Assembly: GCF_023715725.1 (NCBI RefSeq)
Contig: NZ_JAMBOT010000001.1
Location: forward strand, 62,001-126,000
DNA from: Paenibacillus pasadenensis
GTDB taxonomy: Bacteria > Bacillota > Bacilli > Paenibacillales > Paenibacillaceae
DNA: 64,000 nucleotides
Direction: 5' to 3'
Positions 25,387 through 33,799 of the stretch are shown here, piece by piece. How positions within the stretch are numbered: the stretch's first letter is position 1; every line of letters begins with the position of its first letter. The notes under the pieces are model-generated. The model saw nothing but the letters and a program-made list of their open reading frames with translations, had not been told where the DNA came from and did no database searches. The translations under genes and the position numbers were made by a program.

Positions 25387-27786
25387 TCAGTTCCGCAGAG
25401 CCTTGCCTTTGGTGAGCATATGCTGCATGCGCGCCTGTGTTTTTGGCTCGCCGGTAAGGCTTAGGAACGCCTCGCGCTCCAGATCGAGCATATACTGCTC
25501 TGTCACAAGCGTGCCTGCAGGCAAATCGCCGCCGCTCAGCACATGGGCCAGCTTTTTGGCGATGAGCAGGTCATGGTCGCTAATGTAGCCGCCCTCGCGC
25601 ATGCCGATTGCCGCCAGCTGCAGCGCTGCTTTGCCTTCCGCGCCAGCGATGCGGATTTTCTCCGCCGCCGGCAGCGTATATCCTTCCGCCGCCATTTGCA
25701 GAACGGCCTGTTTTGCTTCATGGATTAGATGAGCCTCGTTTGGCACAATGCGGTCAATGCCGCGGAAATACCCGAGCCGTTTGGCGTCATGCCCGCTGGA
25801 CGATACCTTCGCCTGACCGACCGTTTCGAACACTTTGCCGAGATACGGCAGCAGATCGGTGTCGGGGTGAGGCGCCTGCTGGCTCACGCGAAGCGCAAAC
25901 TCCTTGCAGCCGCCGCCTGCCGGAATGAGGCCTACGCCTACTTCGACTAACCCGTAATAGGTCTCCGCAGAAGCGACGATCTGATCCGCTGGCATACAGG
26001 CCTCAACACCGCCGCCAAGCGTCATCCGATGCGGCGCCGCGACGACCGGCCTATCCAGCCGCTTCAGCTTCAGCATACTCTGCTGGAACAGGCGGATGAT
26101 GTCGTCGATCTCATCCCATTCCTCGTCCTGCGCCTCCATAAGCAGCAGCATGATGTTGGCTCCGACGCAGAAGTTGCGGCCTTGATTCGCTACGACAAGC
26201 CCCGTCCAATTGCGGCGCACCTCTTCCACGCTCTGCTGAATCAGCGTCAAAATGTCCCCGCCGATGGCGTTGTTCGGAGAATGGAACTCCAGGCATGCCA
26301 CTCCGTCTCCGATATCGATCAGACTGGCGCCGGTGTTGGACTTGATGACCCGGTTCTGCTCCTTAAGCGACCGCAGGTCGATTTCCTCCGGAGCCTGCTC
26401 CGCCTGCCTGAACTCGCCGCCGCTGACATAGAATCGCTTGCCCTCTTCTTTGCGGTAAAAGCTCGTGTTGCCTTTAGCGATCCATTCCTTCACCCAATCA
26501 GGAACGGATGTCCCTTCGCTTTCCATGCGCTGCACGGAGCGGACAAGACCGATCGCATCCCAGGTTTCAAACGGGCCAAGCTCCCAGCTAAAGCCCCATT
26601 TCATTGCCTCGTCGATTTCCTGAATCGAATCCGCAATCTCGCCTACTTTGTCTGCGGAATACACAAGCACCTGTTTCATAATGTTCCACGCCAGCTGAGA
26701 ATAACGGTCGCCCGCCGCAAGCAGCGCCTTCGTTTTTTCCTTGGCTCCTTTAGCCAGCTTTGCCGCTTCCAGAGAAGCCGAGTTGACCCTTTGCTGCGGG
26801 AAGTATTCCATCGTGCTCAGGTTGAGTGACAGAATTTCGCTTTTGCCGCCTGACCCTTTGCGCTTCATATAAAAGCCCTGGCCGCTCTTCTCTCCCAGCC
26901 AGCCGCGCGCAACTAGCTCTGTCAGCGCCGCTGGAGGCGCAAAAGCGCGCCGTTCGGCATCGCGATCAACATGATTCCGGACGTTGTCCGCCACATGGAC
27001 AAATGTATCCAGTCCGACCAGATCGAGGGTGCGGAAGGTGGCGCTTTTCGGCCGTCCGAGCGCCGGGCCGGTAGCCGCGTCAACCTCCTCTACGCTGTAA
27101 CCGCCCTTCTCCATTTCCTGCAGCGTTACGAGCAGACCGTACGTCCCAATCCGATTGGCAATAAAATTCGGCGTATCTTTAGCGATGACAACACCTTTGC
27201 CAAGCACCGACTCGCTAAATTGTTTCATGTCGCGCACAAGCTGCGGGTCGGTTTGCTGCGCAGGAATAATTTCAAGCAGCTTCATATAACGGGGCGGATT
27301 GAAAAAGTGCGTGCCCATAAAGCTGGCGCAGAAAGCCTCGCCGCGGCCTTCGAGCATCGCGTTGATTGAGATGCCGGAGGTGTTGGAGGTGACGATTGCA
27401 CCCGGCTTCCACACCTTTTCGATGCGCTCCAGCAGGCTGCGTTTCGCGTCCAGGTTTTCAACGATAACTTCAATAATCCAATCGGCCCCGGAAAGCGACT
27501 CCAGATGATCCTCCAGATTGCCCGGTGTGATACGCGCGGCAAAGGCGTCATCGTACAGCGGCGCAGGCTTTGTTTTTTTCAGCTTGGCAATCGCGGCTGC
27601 CGCGAACCGGCTGCGCACGGCGGGATGCTCCAGCGTTAATCCCTTTTTCTCTTCGTCTGCGGTCATCTGCTTCGGAACGATGTCCAGCAGCAGCGTTGGA
27701 ATGCCAACGTTGGCAAGATGGGCGGCAATGCCGGAGCCCATAATGCCGGAGCCGATGACGGCTGCCTTTCGGATCGTTAAACTCAT
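25387..27786 (-). CDS. fadN: 3-hydroxyacyl-CoA dehydrogenase / enoyl-CoA hydratase
   Basis: 799 residues, the size of B. subtilis FadN. An N-terminal NAD-binding domain starts with GSGIMGSGIAAHLANVG and is followed by the substrate domains (FFNPPRYMKLLEII; NFIANRIGTYG). From about residue 490 on there is a crotonase-like domain with RNFCVGANI and TLGGGVEACM. The two activities hydrate enoyl-CoA and oxidise the 3-hydroxy product. The ATG has GAGGAGG upstream. fadA follows 51 bp on, the conserved fadN-fadA-fadE order. Confidence 0.95.
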   Translation of the reverse strand: MSLTIRKAAVIGSGIMGSGIAAHLANVGIPTLLLDIVPKQMTADEEKKGLTLEHPAVRSRFAAAAIAKLKKTKPAPLYDDAFAARITPGNLEDHLESLSGADWIIEVIVENLDAKRSLLERIEKVWKPGAIVTSNTSGISINAMLEGRGEAFCASFMGTHFFNPPRYMKLLEIIPAQQTDPQLVRDMKQFSESVLGKGVVIAKDTPNFIANRIGTYGLLVTLQEMEKGGYSVEEVDAATGPALGRPKSATFRTLDLVGLDTFVHVADNVRNHVDRDAERRAFAPPAALTELVARGWLGEKSGQGFYMKRKGSGGKSEILSLNLSTMEYFPQQRVNSASLEAAKLAKGAKEKTKALLAAGDRYSQLAWNIMKQVLVYSADKVGEIADSIQEIDEAMKWGFSWELGPFETWDAIGLVRSVQRMESEGTSVPDWVKEWIAKGNTSFYRKEEGKRFYVSGGEFRQAEQAPEEIDLRSLKEQNRVIKSNTGASLIDIGDGVACLEFHSPNNAIGGDILTLIQQSVEEVRRNWTGLVVANQGRNFCVGANIMLLLMEAQDEEWDEIDDIIRLFQQSMLKLKRLDRPVVAAPHRMTLGGGVEACMPADQIVASAETYYGLVEVGVGLIPAGGGCKEFALRVSQQAPHPDTDLLPYLGKVFETVGQAKVSSSGHDAKRLGYFRGIDRIVPNEAHLIHEAKQAVLQMAAEGYTLPAAEKIRIAGAEGKAALQLAAIGMREGGYISDHDLLIAKKLAHVLSGGDLPAGTLVTEQYMLDLEREAFLSLTGEPKTQARMQHMLTKGKALRN

Positions 27787-27930
27787 CGTAATGTGCCTCC
27801 TCGAAAAAGGTTAGTTGCTGCGGGAAAGGCTGATGAAGCATTGTCGTTGCGCCGCCTGCTTTTCAGGGTTATCCACCCTCAACACTATGGAGCCCGGGCC
27901 ATCCTGAATGTGCTTTTTACGGCGATCATG

Positions 27931-30198
27931 TTAAACGGCCACCTCTTTCTTCTCCTGCGGCGGGGCACCGGCTGCGCCAAACACCGACTGCTCCAAAATT
28001 TCTGCAATATCGCGCGCTTTTACGAGATCGTCGACCTCTTTCAGCTTTGTGCCGTCTTCCAGCATCGTCAGGCAATACGGGCAAGCGCTGCTGATCATCG
28101 TCGGATTAACCTCCAAAGCCTGCTCGGTACGAGCCAGATTGACACGTTTGCCCGAGGTTTCCTCCATCCACATCAAACCGCCGCCAGCGCCGCAGCACAT
28201 CCCGTTTTCCCGATTGCGCGTCATTTCTACCAATTCGACGCCAGGAATAGCCTTAAGCACGTTGCGCGGCTCGTCATAAACGTTGTTATAGCGGCCTAAA
28301 TAACAGGAATCGTGATAGGTGATGCGTTCTTCCACCCGATGAGCCGGCTTCAGCCGTCCCTCGGCGATCAGCCTGTCGAACAGCTGCGTATGATGCTGCA
28401 CCTCCACGCCTTCCATGCCAAAGTCGGGATATTCGTTTTTGAGCGTGTTGAACGTATGCGGACAGGCGGTAACGATTCGTTTGACGCCGTAACGCTGGAA
28501 CGTCTCGATATTTTCCATGCACAACTGCTGGAACAGCATCTCGTTGCCAAGACGGCGCGGGGTGTCGCCGGAATTTTTCTCCTCGTTGCCGAGAATTGCG
28601 AAGCTGACCCCGGATTCGTTCAAAAGACGCGCCACGGCGCGCGAGATTTTGCGGCTGCGCAGATCGTAGGAGCCCATGGAGCCGACAAAAAACAGGATGT
28701 CGAAGTCCGGATTTTCCTTAACTGTCGGAACTTTAATCCCGTCCACATCGCCCGTCCATTTGGCCCGGTCGCTGCGGCTGATGCCCCATGGATTGCCCTG
28801 CCGCTCGATGTTCTGCATGGCGCGCTGGCCTTCATGCGGCATGCTGCCCTGCATCAGCACGAGATGGCGGCGCATGTCGATAATTTTATCGACATGCTCG
28901 TTGCCGACGGGACATTGATCCTCGCAGTTGCGGCAGGTTGTGCAGGCCCAGATTTCATCCTCGGTCATTACGTCGCCAATCAGCTCAACTTCCTCCGGCT
29001 TGCGCTCCTGAACGGTCCAAGATGCTTTTTGCCAGTCAAGCGTAGGGCGGATGTTCGTAATCGCTGCTCCGGGATCGAGCCATCGCACTCCAGCCGCACC
29101 TTCTGCCGCCACAGCCACCTCTTCTTTGCCCGCAACGCCCGCTGCCAGATCCAGCAGGGACGGGCCATGATCCAGACTGCGAGGCTGAAACAGATGGGCT
29201 TTAGACGGATCGATTCCACCAAATGCGAATTCCGGCACCCATGGGGAACGGCCGGTTACAGCCGCGCCTTTGTCAATTAAATGGTCGCGCAGCTTGATGA
29301 TCAGATGCATCGGCGACAGAGCCTTACCTGTATTGGAAGCCGGGCAAACATTGGTGCAGCGCCCGCATTCTACGCACGCGTAAAAATCCAGCATTTGCTT
29401 TTGCGTGAATTCCTCGATCCGGCCAACGCCGAACGACTCCGCCTCCTCGTCCTCCAGATCCAGCTTGGCAAGGCGGCCAACAGGCGTTTTGCGGCGCAGA
29501 AAGATATTGATGGGTGCAGTAATAATGTGAAAATGCTTCGATTGCGGCACATAAACGAGAAAAGCGAGCAGAATGGCGAGATGCGCCCACCAGGAAATGA
29601 GGAACAAAACATGTGCTGCCGTTAGGGACAGGCCGGAGAACGCTTCCGCCATCAGAGACGAAATTGGAGCATACCAGGAGAATTCCATACCAAGCCAAAT
29701 CCGCTCAAATGCAAGCGAGAACAGCACGGAAAACATCAGCGAGAAAATGAAATAAAGGACGATGCTTGGTTTCAGCCCCCGCTTAAGCCGGGCAAGCTTT
29801 TCGCCGTAACGCCGGTAAGCGGCATATCCCATCGCAAGCAGAATGAGAACAACCGTAATTTCCTGCACGAGGCTAAACAGATCATAACCGGGTATTGGCA
29901 AATGCCCCCCGCCGGTCAGCCCTTTGACGATCAGATCGAGCGCTCCCAGCTGCAAAATGACAAAGCCGTAAAAAATGACAATGTGCATGATGCCGCTTTT
30001 TGGGTCCTTCAGCAGCTTCGTCTGTCCGAACACCTGCGCCAAAAACTCCGGCCAGCGATCCTTTCCGCTTAGGGGCCAATCCGCCGGCCGGCCAAGCTTC
30101 AAATAAAGGTAGCGGTGATAGACCGCCCGATAGAACAAGTAAATACCGAAGCCGGTGACGGCGAGAAACAGCGCAAGTTGTATCAGCTGTCCAATCAT
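27931..30198 (-). CDS. fadF: membrane Fe-S electron-transfer protein (FadF type)
   Basis: 755 residues. The N terminus has about six membrane segments of the nitrate-reductase-gamma type. Two 4Fe-4S motifs follow: CVECGRCTNVCPASNTG and CTTCRNCEDQCPVGNEH. The C-terminal half has CCG domains of the heterodisulfide-reductase type (HDSCYLGRYNNVYDEPRN and NGMCCGAGGGLMW). B. subtilis FadF has this layout and is thought to pass electrons from EtfAB to the quinone pool. The ATG at 30198 is eleven bases after GGAAGGA. It is the first gene of the leftward operon, opposite fadR-etfB-etfA. Confidence 0.92.
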   Translation of the reverse strand: MIGQLIQLALFLAVTGFGIYLFYRAVYHRYLYLKLGRPADWPLSGKDRWPEFLAQVFGQTKLLKDPKSGIMHIVIFYGFVILQLGALDLIVKGLTGGGHLPIPGYDLFSLVQEITVVLILLAMGYAAYRRYGEKLARLKRGLKPSIVLYFIFSLMFSVLFSLAFERIWLGMEFSWYAPISSLMAEAFSGLSLTAAHVLFLISWWAHLAILLAFLVYVPQSKHFHIITAPINIFLRRKTPVGRLAKLDLEDEEAESFGVGRIEEFTQKQMLDFYACVECGRCTNVCPASNTGKALSPMHLIIKLRDHLIDKGAAVTGRSPWVPEFAFGGIDPSKAHLFQPRSLDHGPSLLDLAAGVAGKEEVAVAAEGAAGVRWLDPGAAITNIRPTLDWQKASWTVQERKPEEVELIGDVMTEDEIWACTTCRNCEDQCPVGNEHVDKIIDMRRHLVLMQGSMPHEGQRAMQNIERQGNPWGISRSDRAKWTGDVDGIKVPTVKENPDFDILFFVGSMGSYDLRSRKISRAVARLLNESGVSFAILGNEEKNSGDTPRRLGNEMLFQQLCMENIETFQRYGVKRIVTACPHTFNTLKNEYPDFGMEGVEVQHHTQLFDRLIAEGRLKPAHRVEERITYHDSCYLGRYNNVYDEPRNVLKAIPGVELVEMTRNRENGMCCGAGGGLMWMEETSGKRVNLARTEQALEVNPTMISSACPYCLTMLEDGTKLKEVDDLVKARDIAEILEQSVFGAAGAPPQEKKEVAV

Positions 30199-30386
30199 GT
30201 GGGCTCTCATCCTTCCGCATTTATGTGGGCATGTTCAACAGAAGCTGGGGGCTTTGTTATATGAAGCGCTTTCATGGAGGGAACAAAAAAATCTTAGCGG
30301 AATCGCCGTTAGTACAGCGTACATCCTGACTGCTGCCTGTTCCCGAGAAAGCTCCTGCTAAAGCCGGCATTCTTTCGCATAAAACG

Positions 30387-30415
30387 TTGACAATCGGTGT
30401 TGTATCCCCTAAGAT
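30387..30415 (+). promoter_or_regulatory. sigma-A promoter of fadR-etfB-etfA
   Basis: TTGACA (30387-30392) and TAAGAT (30410-30415) are separated by exactly 17 bp. The predicted start falls at the left edge of the FadR palindrome. Confidence 0.8.
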
Positions 30416-30424
30416 GAAGAAAAA

Positions 30425-30442
30425 TGAATGAGCATTCATTCA
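30425..30442. promoter_or_regulatory. FadR operator
   Basis: TGAATGAGCATTCATTCA matches the B. subtilis FadR box consensus TGAATGAMTANTCATTCA at nearly every position. It starts ten bases after the -10 element of the rightward operon and 33 bases before the fadR start codon, so FadR would repress its own transcription. It could also affect the leftward fad operon from within the shared 276-bp region. Confidence 0.9.
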
Positions 30443-30474
30443 CCATACGTAAATACTACCATCGAGGTGCAACC

Positions 30475-31056
30475 ATGACAAGTAGGAAGCAGGAAAAATA
30501 TTTTTTAATCCTCGAGGCCGCTTTGAAAGTTATTGCCGAAAATGGCTTTCACGGCTCTCAAGTGTCGAAGATTGCCAAGGAAGCCGGCGTTGCGGACGGT
30601 ACGATCTATTTATATTTCAAGAAGAAGGAAGATATCCTTATCTCCCTGTTCCAGGAAAAGCTGGGGGATCTTGTCGAGCGCTTCCATACCCGCATTCGTG
30701 AAACCGCTACCGCCGAGGAGGCGCTCAGGGCTGTCTGCGAAATTCATTATTCGACGCTTGAAAGCAACGTGAACCTGGCCTATGTTGCGCAGATTGAGCT
30801 GCGGCAAAGCTCGCTGGAACTTCGCAGGTCAATTGGCCTCGTCGTAAAGCCGTATATTGAGCTGATTGAGCATATTCTGGAAAAAGGGGTGAGAGAAGGC
30901 GCGTTCCGGCAGGATCTCGATATTAAGCTGACGCGCCTGCTGATCTTTGGAGGAATGGATGAAGCGGTCACGTCGTGGCTGATTTCCGGGATGAAATATT
31001 CGCTGACCGCCCAGGTGGACAAAAGCGTGGATTTCTTTTTATGCGGCCTCAAATAA
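30475..31056 (+). CDS. fadR: TetR-family regulator of fatty acid degradation
   Basis: 193 residues, the usual length. The N-terminal helix-turn-helix reads SQVSKIAKEAGVADGTIYLY, closely matching B. subtilis FadR. The C-terminal domain would bind long-chain acyl-CoA, which releases the repressor from DNA. The ATG at 30475 is preceded by GAGGTG. The family's operator lies in its own leader. It is transcribed with etfB and etfA (33-bp gap) and divergently from fadF and the beta-oxidation genes, so the whole pathway is likely to be induced together. Confidence 0.93.
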   Translation: MTSRKQEKYFLILEAALKVIAENGFHGSQVSKIAKEAGVADGTIYLYFKKKEDILISLFQEKLGDLVERFHTRIRETATAEEALRAVCEIHYSTLESNVNLAYVAQIELRQSSLELRRSIGLVVKPYIELIEHILEKGVREGAFRQDLDIKLTRLLIFGGMDEAVTSWLISGMKYSLTAQVDKSVDFFLCGLK

Positions 31057-31089
31057 GACAACGTTTATTCCAAAGGAGGAGCTGAGCCT

Positions 31090-31851
31090 ATGCACATTTA
31101 TGTCCTGCTCAAGCAAACGTTCGATACCGAGGAAAAAATCGTCATTGAAAACGGAGCCGTCTCAGACGACGGAGTAAAATTTGTCATCAATCCTTACGAC
31201 GAATACGCCGTTGAGGAAGCTCTACAGCAGCGCGACAGCCACGGCGGCAAAGTGACCGTCCTCTCTGTAGGGCCGGGCCGTTCGGCGGAAGCGCTCCGCC
31301 AGGCGCTGGCAATGGGTGCGGATGAGGCGGTTTTAATCTCCGATGAGCGAATCGCCGCCGATGAAGGAGCCGCCGCAGCTGCGCTGGAGGCATTCCTGTC
31401 CAGCCAACCGTTTGATCTGCTGCTCGGCGGCAACTTTTCCGTAGACAGCGGCGGCGGCCAGGTCGCCGTCCGTCTGGCGAGCCGCCTTGGCATCCCGCAT
31501 GCCGCCTCCATTACGTCCCTTGAAATCAGCGGCTCTGGGGCTGTCGTTAAACGCGATGCCGAAGGAGATACCGAAACGCTGGAGCTGTCCCTCCCCGCCC
31601 TGTTTACTGCCCAGCAAGGGTTGAACGAGCCGCGCTACCCTTCCCTGCCTAACATAATGAAAGCAAAGAAAAAGCCGTTCCAGACACTGACGCTAGACGA
31701 TCTCGGACTTGCCGAAGCGCCGCCGCTGACCGAACGCGTATCGATTGCCCTCCCGCCGGAACGCGGCGCCGGCCAGATTCTGAAAGGCGCTCCCGCCGAG
31801 CAGGCCGCCAAGCTGGTGGAACTGCTGCGCACAGAAGCGAAAGCCATCTAA
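31090..31851 (+). CDS. etfB: electron transfer flavoprotein, beta subunit
   Basis: 253 residues. The family body reads FVINPYDEYAVEEALQQRD, then VTVLSVGPG, and later a GMGADEAVLISDE-like segment (here MGADEAVLISDER). It binds AMP and pairs with EtfA to take electrons from acyl-CoA dehydrogenase. The signature lysine-rich loop reads PNIMKAKKKPFQTLTLDDLG. The ATG lies behind AAGGAGGAG. The gap to etfA is 43 bp. Confidence 0.95.
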   Translation: MHIYVLLKQTFDTEEKIVIENGAVSDDGVKFVINPYDEYAVEEALQQRDSHGGKVTVLSVGPGRSAEALRQALAMGADEAVLISDERIAADEGAAAAALEAFLSSQPFDLLLGGNFSVDSGGGQVAVRLASRLGIPHAASITSLEISGSGAVVKRDAEGDTETLELSLPALFTAQQGLNEPRYPSLPNIMKAKKKPFQTLTLDDLGLAEAPPLTERVSIALPPERGAGQILKGAPAEQAAKLVELLRTEAKAI

Positions 31852-31894
31852 TACAAGTCCAGCTCGTTCCCGACCGACTAAGGAGGAATAAACG

Positions 31895-32860
31895 ATGAGC
31901 AATCCGATTCTCGTTATCGCAGAGGTTCGCGGCGGCAAGCTTCGCCAGGTTTCACTGGAAGCGCTTCAAGCAGCGCGCATCGCCGCAGGGGAAAACGCGG
32001 AGATTTCCTCCGTTATTATCGGCAGCGGCATTACTGCGCTGGCCGGAGAGCTTGCGGGTTACACAGGCGGCAAAGTGTACGCGGTTGACCATCCCGATCT
32101 GGCGAGCTACAACGCTCCTGCCTACCTGCAAGCGGTTAAGGGCATCGTTCTGGAGCTCCAGCCCAACCGCGTTTTTCTTGGGCATACCGCAGAAGGACGC
32201 GATCTTGCGCCGCAAATCGCAGCGCTGATTGGAGCCGGGCAAATTTCCGATGTCATCGCCATTGAACCGGGCGAGCAGTACAAAAGGCCAATCTATGCCG
32301 GCAAGGCATTTGAGGAAAAACGGTTTTTGTCCTCATCCGGCGTTGTTACCGTCCGTCCTAACAATATTCCTCCAGCTTCAGCTGCCGACTCTCCAGGCGA
32401 AGTTGTTGACCGCGAATATGCTCCTCCCGGCGATCTTCGCTCCATCGTGCGCGACGTCGTGCGCAAAGCAGGCGGCAAGGTCGATCTTGCCGAAGCCAAA
32501 ATTGTCATTTCCGGCGGTCGCGGCGTCAAGAGCGCCGATGGCTTTAGGCCGCTGGAGGAACTTGCCGACGTGCTCGGAGCCGCCGTCGGAGCTTCGCGCG
32601 GAGCCTGCGACGCCGGATACTGCGACTACGCGCTGCAGATTGGCCAGACCGGCAAGGTGGTTACGCCGGAGGTCTACATCGCCTGCGGCATCAGCGGCGC
32701 CATTCAGCATTTGGCGGGCATGAGCCAATCCCGCGTCATCATTGCCGTTAATAAAGATCCGGAGGCCCCTATTTTTAAAGTAGCGGATTATGGCATCGTT
32801 GGCGATCTGTTCGAGGTTGTGCCTTTATTGACGGCAGAGTTCCGCAAAGTGTTGGCCTAA
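31895..32860 (+). CDS. etfA: electron transfer flavoprotein, alpha subunit
   Basis: 321 residues. The C-terminal FAD-binding domain holds GRGVKSADGFRPLEELADVL, then QIGQTGKVVTPEVYIACGIS and GAIQHLAGMS, then DPEAPIFKVADYGIVGDL, all invariant features of EtfA. With EtfB it carries electrons from FadE to the FadF-type membrane protein encoded by the divergent operon. The ATG follows AAGGAGGA. Confidence 0.96.
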   Translation: MSNPILVIAEVRGGKLRQVSLEALQAARIAAGENAEISSVIIGSGITALAGELAGYTGGKVYAVDHPDLASYNAPAYLQAVKGIVLELQPNRVFLGHTAEGRDLAPQIAALIGAGQISDVIAIEPGEQYKRPIYAGKAFEEKRFLSSSGVVTVRPNNIPPASAADSPGEVVDREYAPPGDLRSIVRDVVRKAGGKVDLAEAKIVISGGRGVKSADGFRPLEELADVLGAAVGASRGACDAGYCDYALQIGQTGKVVTPEVYIACGISGAIQHLAGMSQSRVIIAVNKDPEAPIFKVADYGIVGDLFEVVPLLTAEFRKVLA

Positions 32861-32876
32861 AAGGAGGCGGCTAGGG

Positions 32877-33746
32877 ATGAATCAAGGTACCGGACCGTTC
32901 AGGCCCGATCTGCTGCAGGGCAAAACCGTGCTCGTTACCGGCGGGGCAACCGGCCTTGGAAGAGCGATGGCGGAAGGCTTCGCGGAGCTTGGCGCGCGGA
33001 TAGCGCTTGCCGGACGGCGCGAGGAGAAGCTGCGCGAGGCGGAAGCTTTGCTAAGCGCAGCCGGGTGCGACGTTTACGTCCACAGCTGCGATGTGCGGGA
33101 TCCGGCTGCGATTGCAGCGCTGGCCGATGCGCTGGACAGCCGCTTCGGCGGCATCGATGTGCTCGTTAACAACGCCGCAGGCAATTTTATCAGTCCGACC
33201 GAGCGGCTGTCCCATCGCGCCGTCGACGCTGTGCTGAACATCGTGCTGCACGGCACGTTTTACACGACGCTTGAATTCGGCAAACGCTGGATTGACGCGG
33301 GCCGCTCCGGCACGATGCTTAACATCGTCACAACGTATGCCGAGACGGGCTCCGCCTTTGTCGTTCCGTCCGCTGCCGCCAAGGCAGGCGTGCTGGCGCT
33401 GACCCGCTCGCTTGCTGTGGAATGGGCGCGTTACGGCATCCGGCAGGTCGCTATCGCGCCTGGCCCCTTTCCGACCGAAGGCGCTTGGTCACGCCTGCTC
33501 CCTACGCCTGAGCTGGCGCAAAACATGATCGACCGCATTCCGCTGGGCCGGGTTGGCAGCAAGGAAGAGCTTGTTCATCTTGCCGCCTTCCTCGTTTCGG
33601 ACTACGCAGCCTACCTGAACGGTGAATGCGTCACGATTGACGGCGGGGAATGGCTGCAAGGGGCAGGACAATTTAACGGTCTGCTCGACGTTACGGACGA
33701 TCAGTGGGATCAGCTAGCAGCGATGATTAAGTCGACAAAATCATAA
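32877..33746 (+). CDS. fadH: SDR-family 2,4-dienoyl-CoA reductase (FadH-like)
   Basis: 289 residues. The cofactor loop is TGGATGLGRAMAEGFAELG (NADPH-type), and the NNAAGNFISPTERLS segment is characteristic of the SDR-type 2,4-dienoyl-CoA reductases. A Lys in the AAAKAGVLALTRSLAVEWA helix fits the catalytic position; the usual preceding Tyr is replaced by a residue in FVVPSAAAKAG, as in dienoyl-CoA reductases, which lack it. The enzyme reduces dienoyl-CoA intermediates of unsaturated fatty acids. It starts 16 bp after etfA behind AAAGGAGG and ends the operon. Confidence 0.88.
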   Translation: MNQGTGPFRPDLLQGKTVLVTGGATGLGRAMAEGFAELGARIALAGRREEKLREAEALLSAAGCDVYVHSCDVRDPAAIAALADALDSRFGGIDVLVNNAAGNFISPTERLSHRAVDAVLNIVLHGTFYTTLEFGKRWIDAGRSGTMLNIVTTYAETGSAFVVPSAAAKAGVLALTRSLAVEWARYGIRQVAIAPGPFPTEGAWSRLLPTPELAQNMIDRIPLGRVGSKEELVHLAAFLVSDYAAYLNGECVTIDGGEWLQGAGQFNGLLDVTDDQWDQLAAMIKSTKS

Positions 33747-33756
33747 CCAGCACAAC

Positions 33757-33795
33757 AAAGGACATCCCTGCGCGGATCGCAGAGGATGTCCTTTT
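33757..33795. terminator. bidirectional terminator
   Basis: AAAGGACATCC (33757-33767) pairs with GGATGTCCTTT (33784-33794) and is flanked by A and T runs. It ends the etf operon and the convergent protease gene. Confidence 0.85.
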
Positions 33796-33799
33796 GCCG

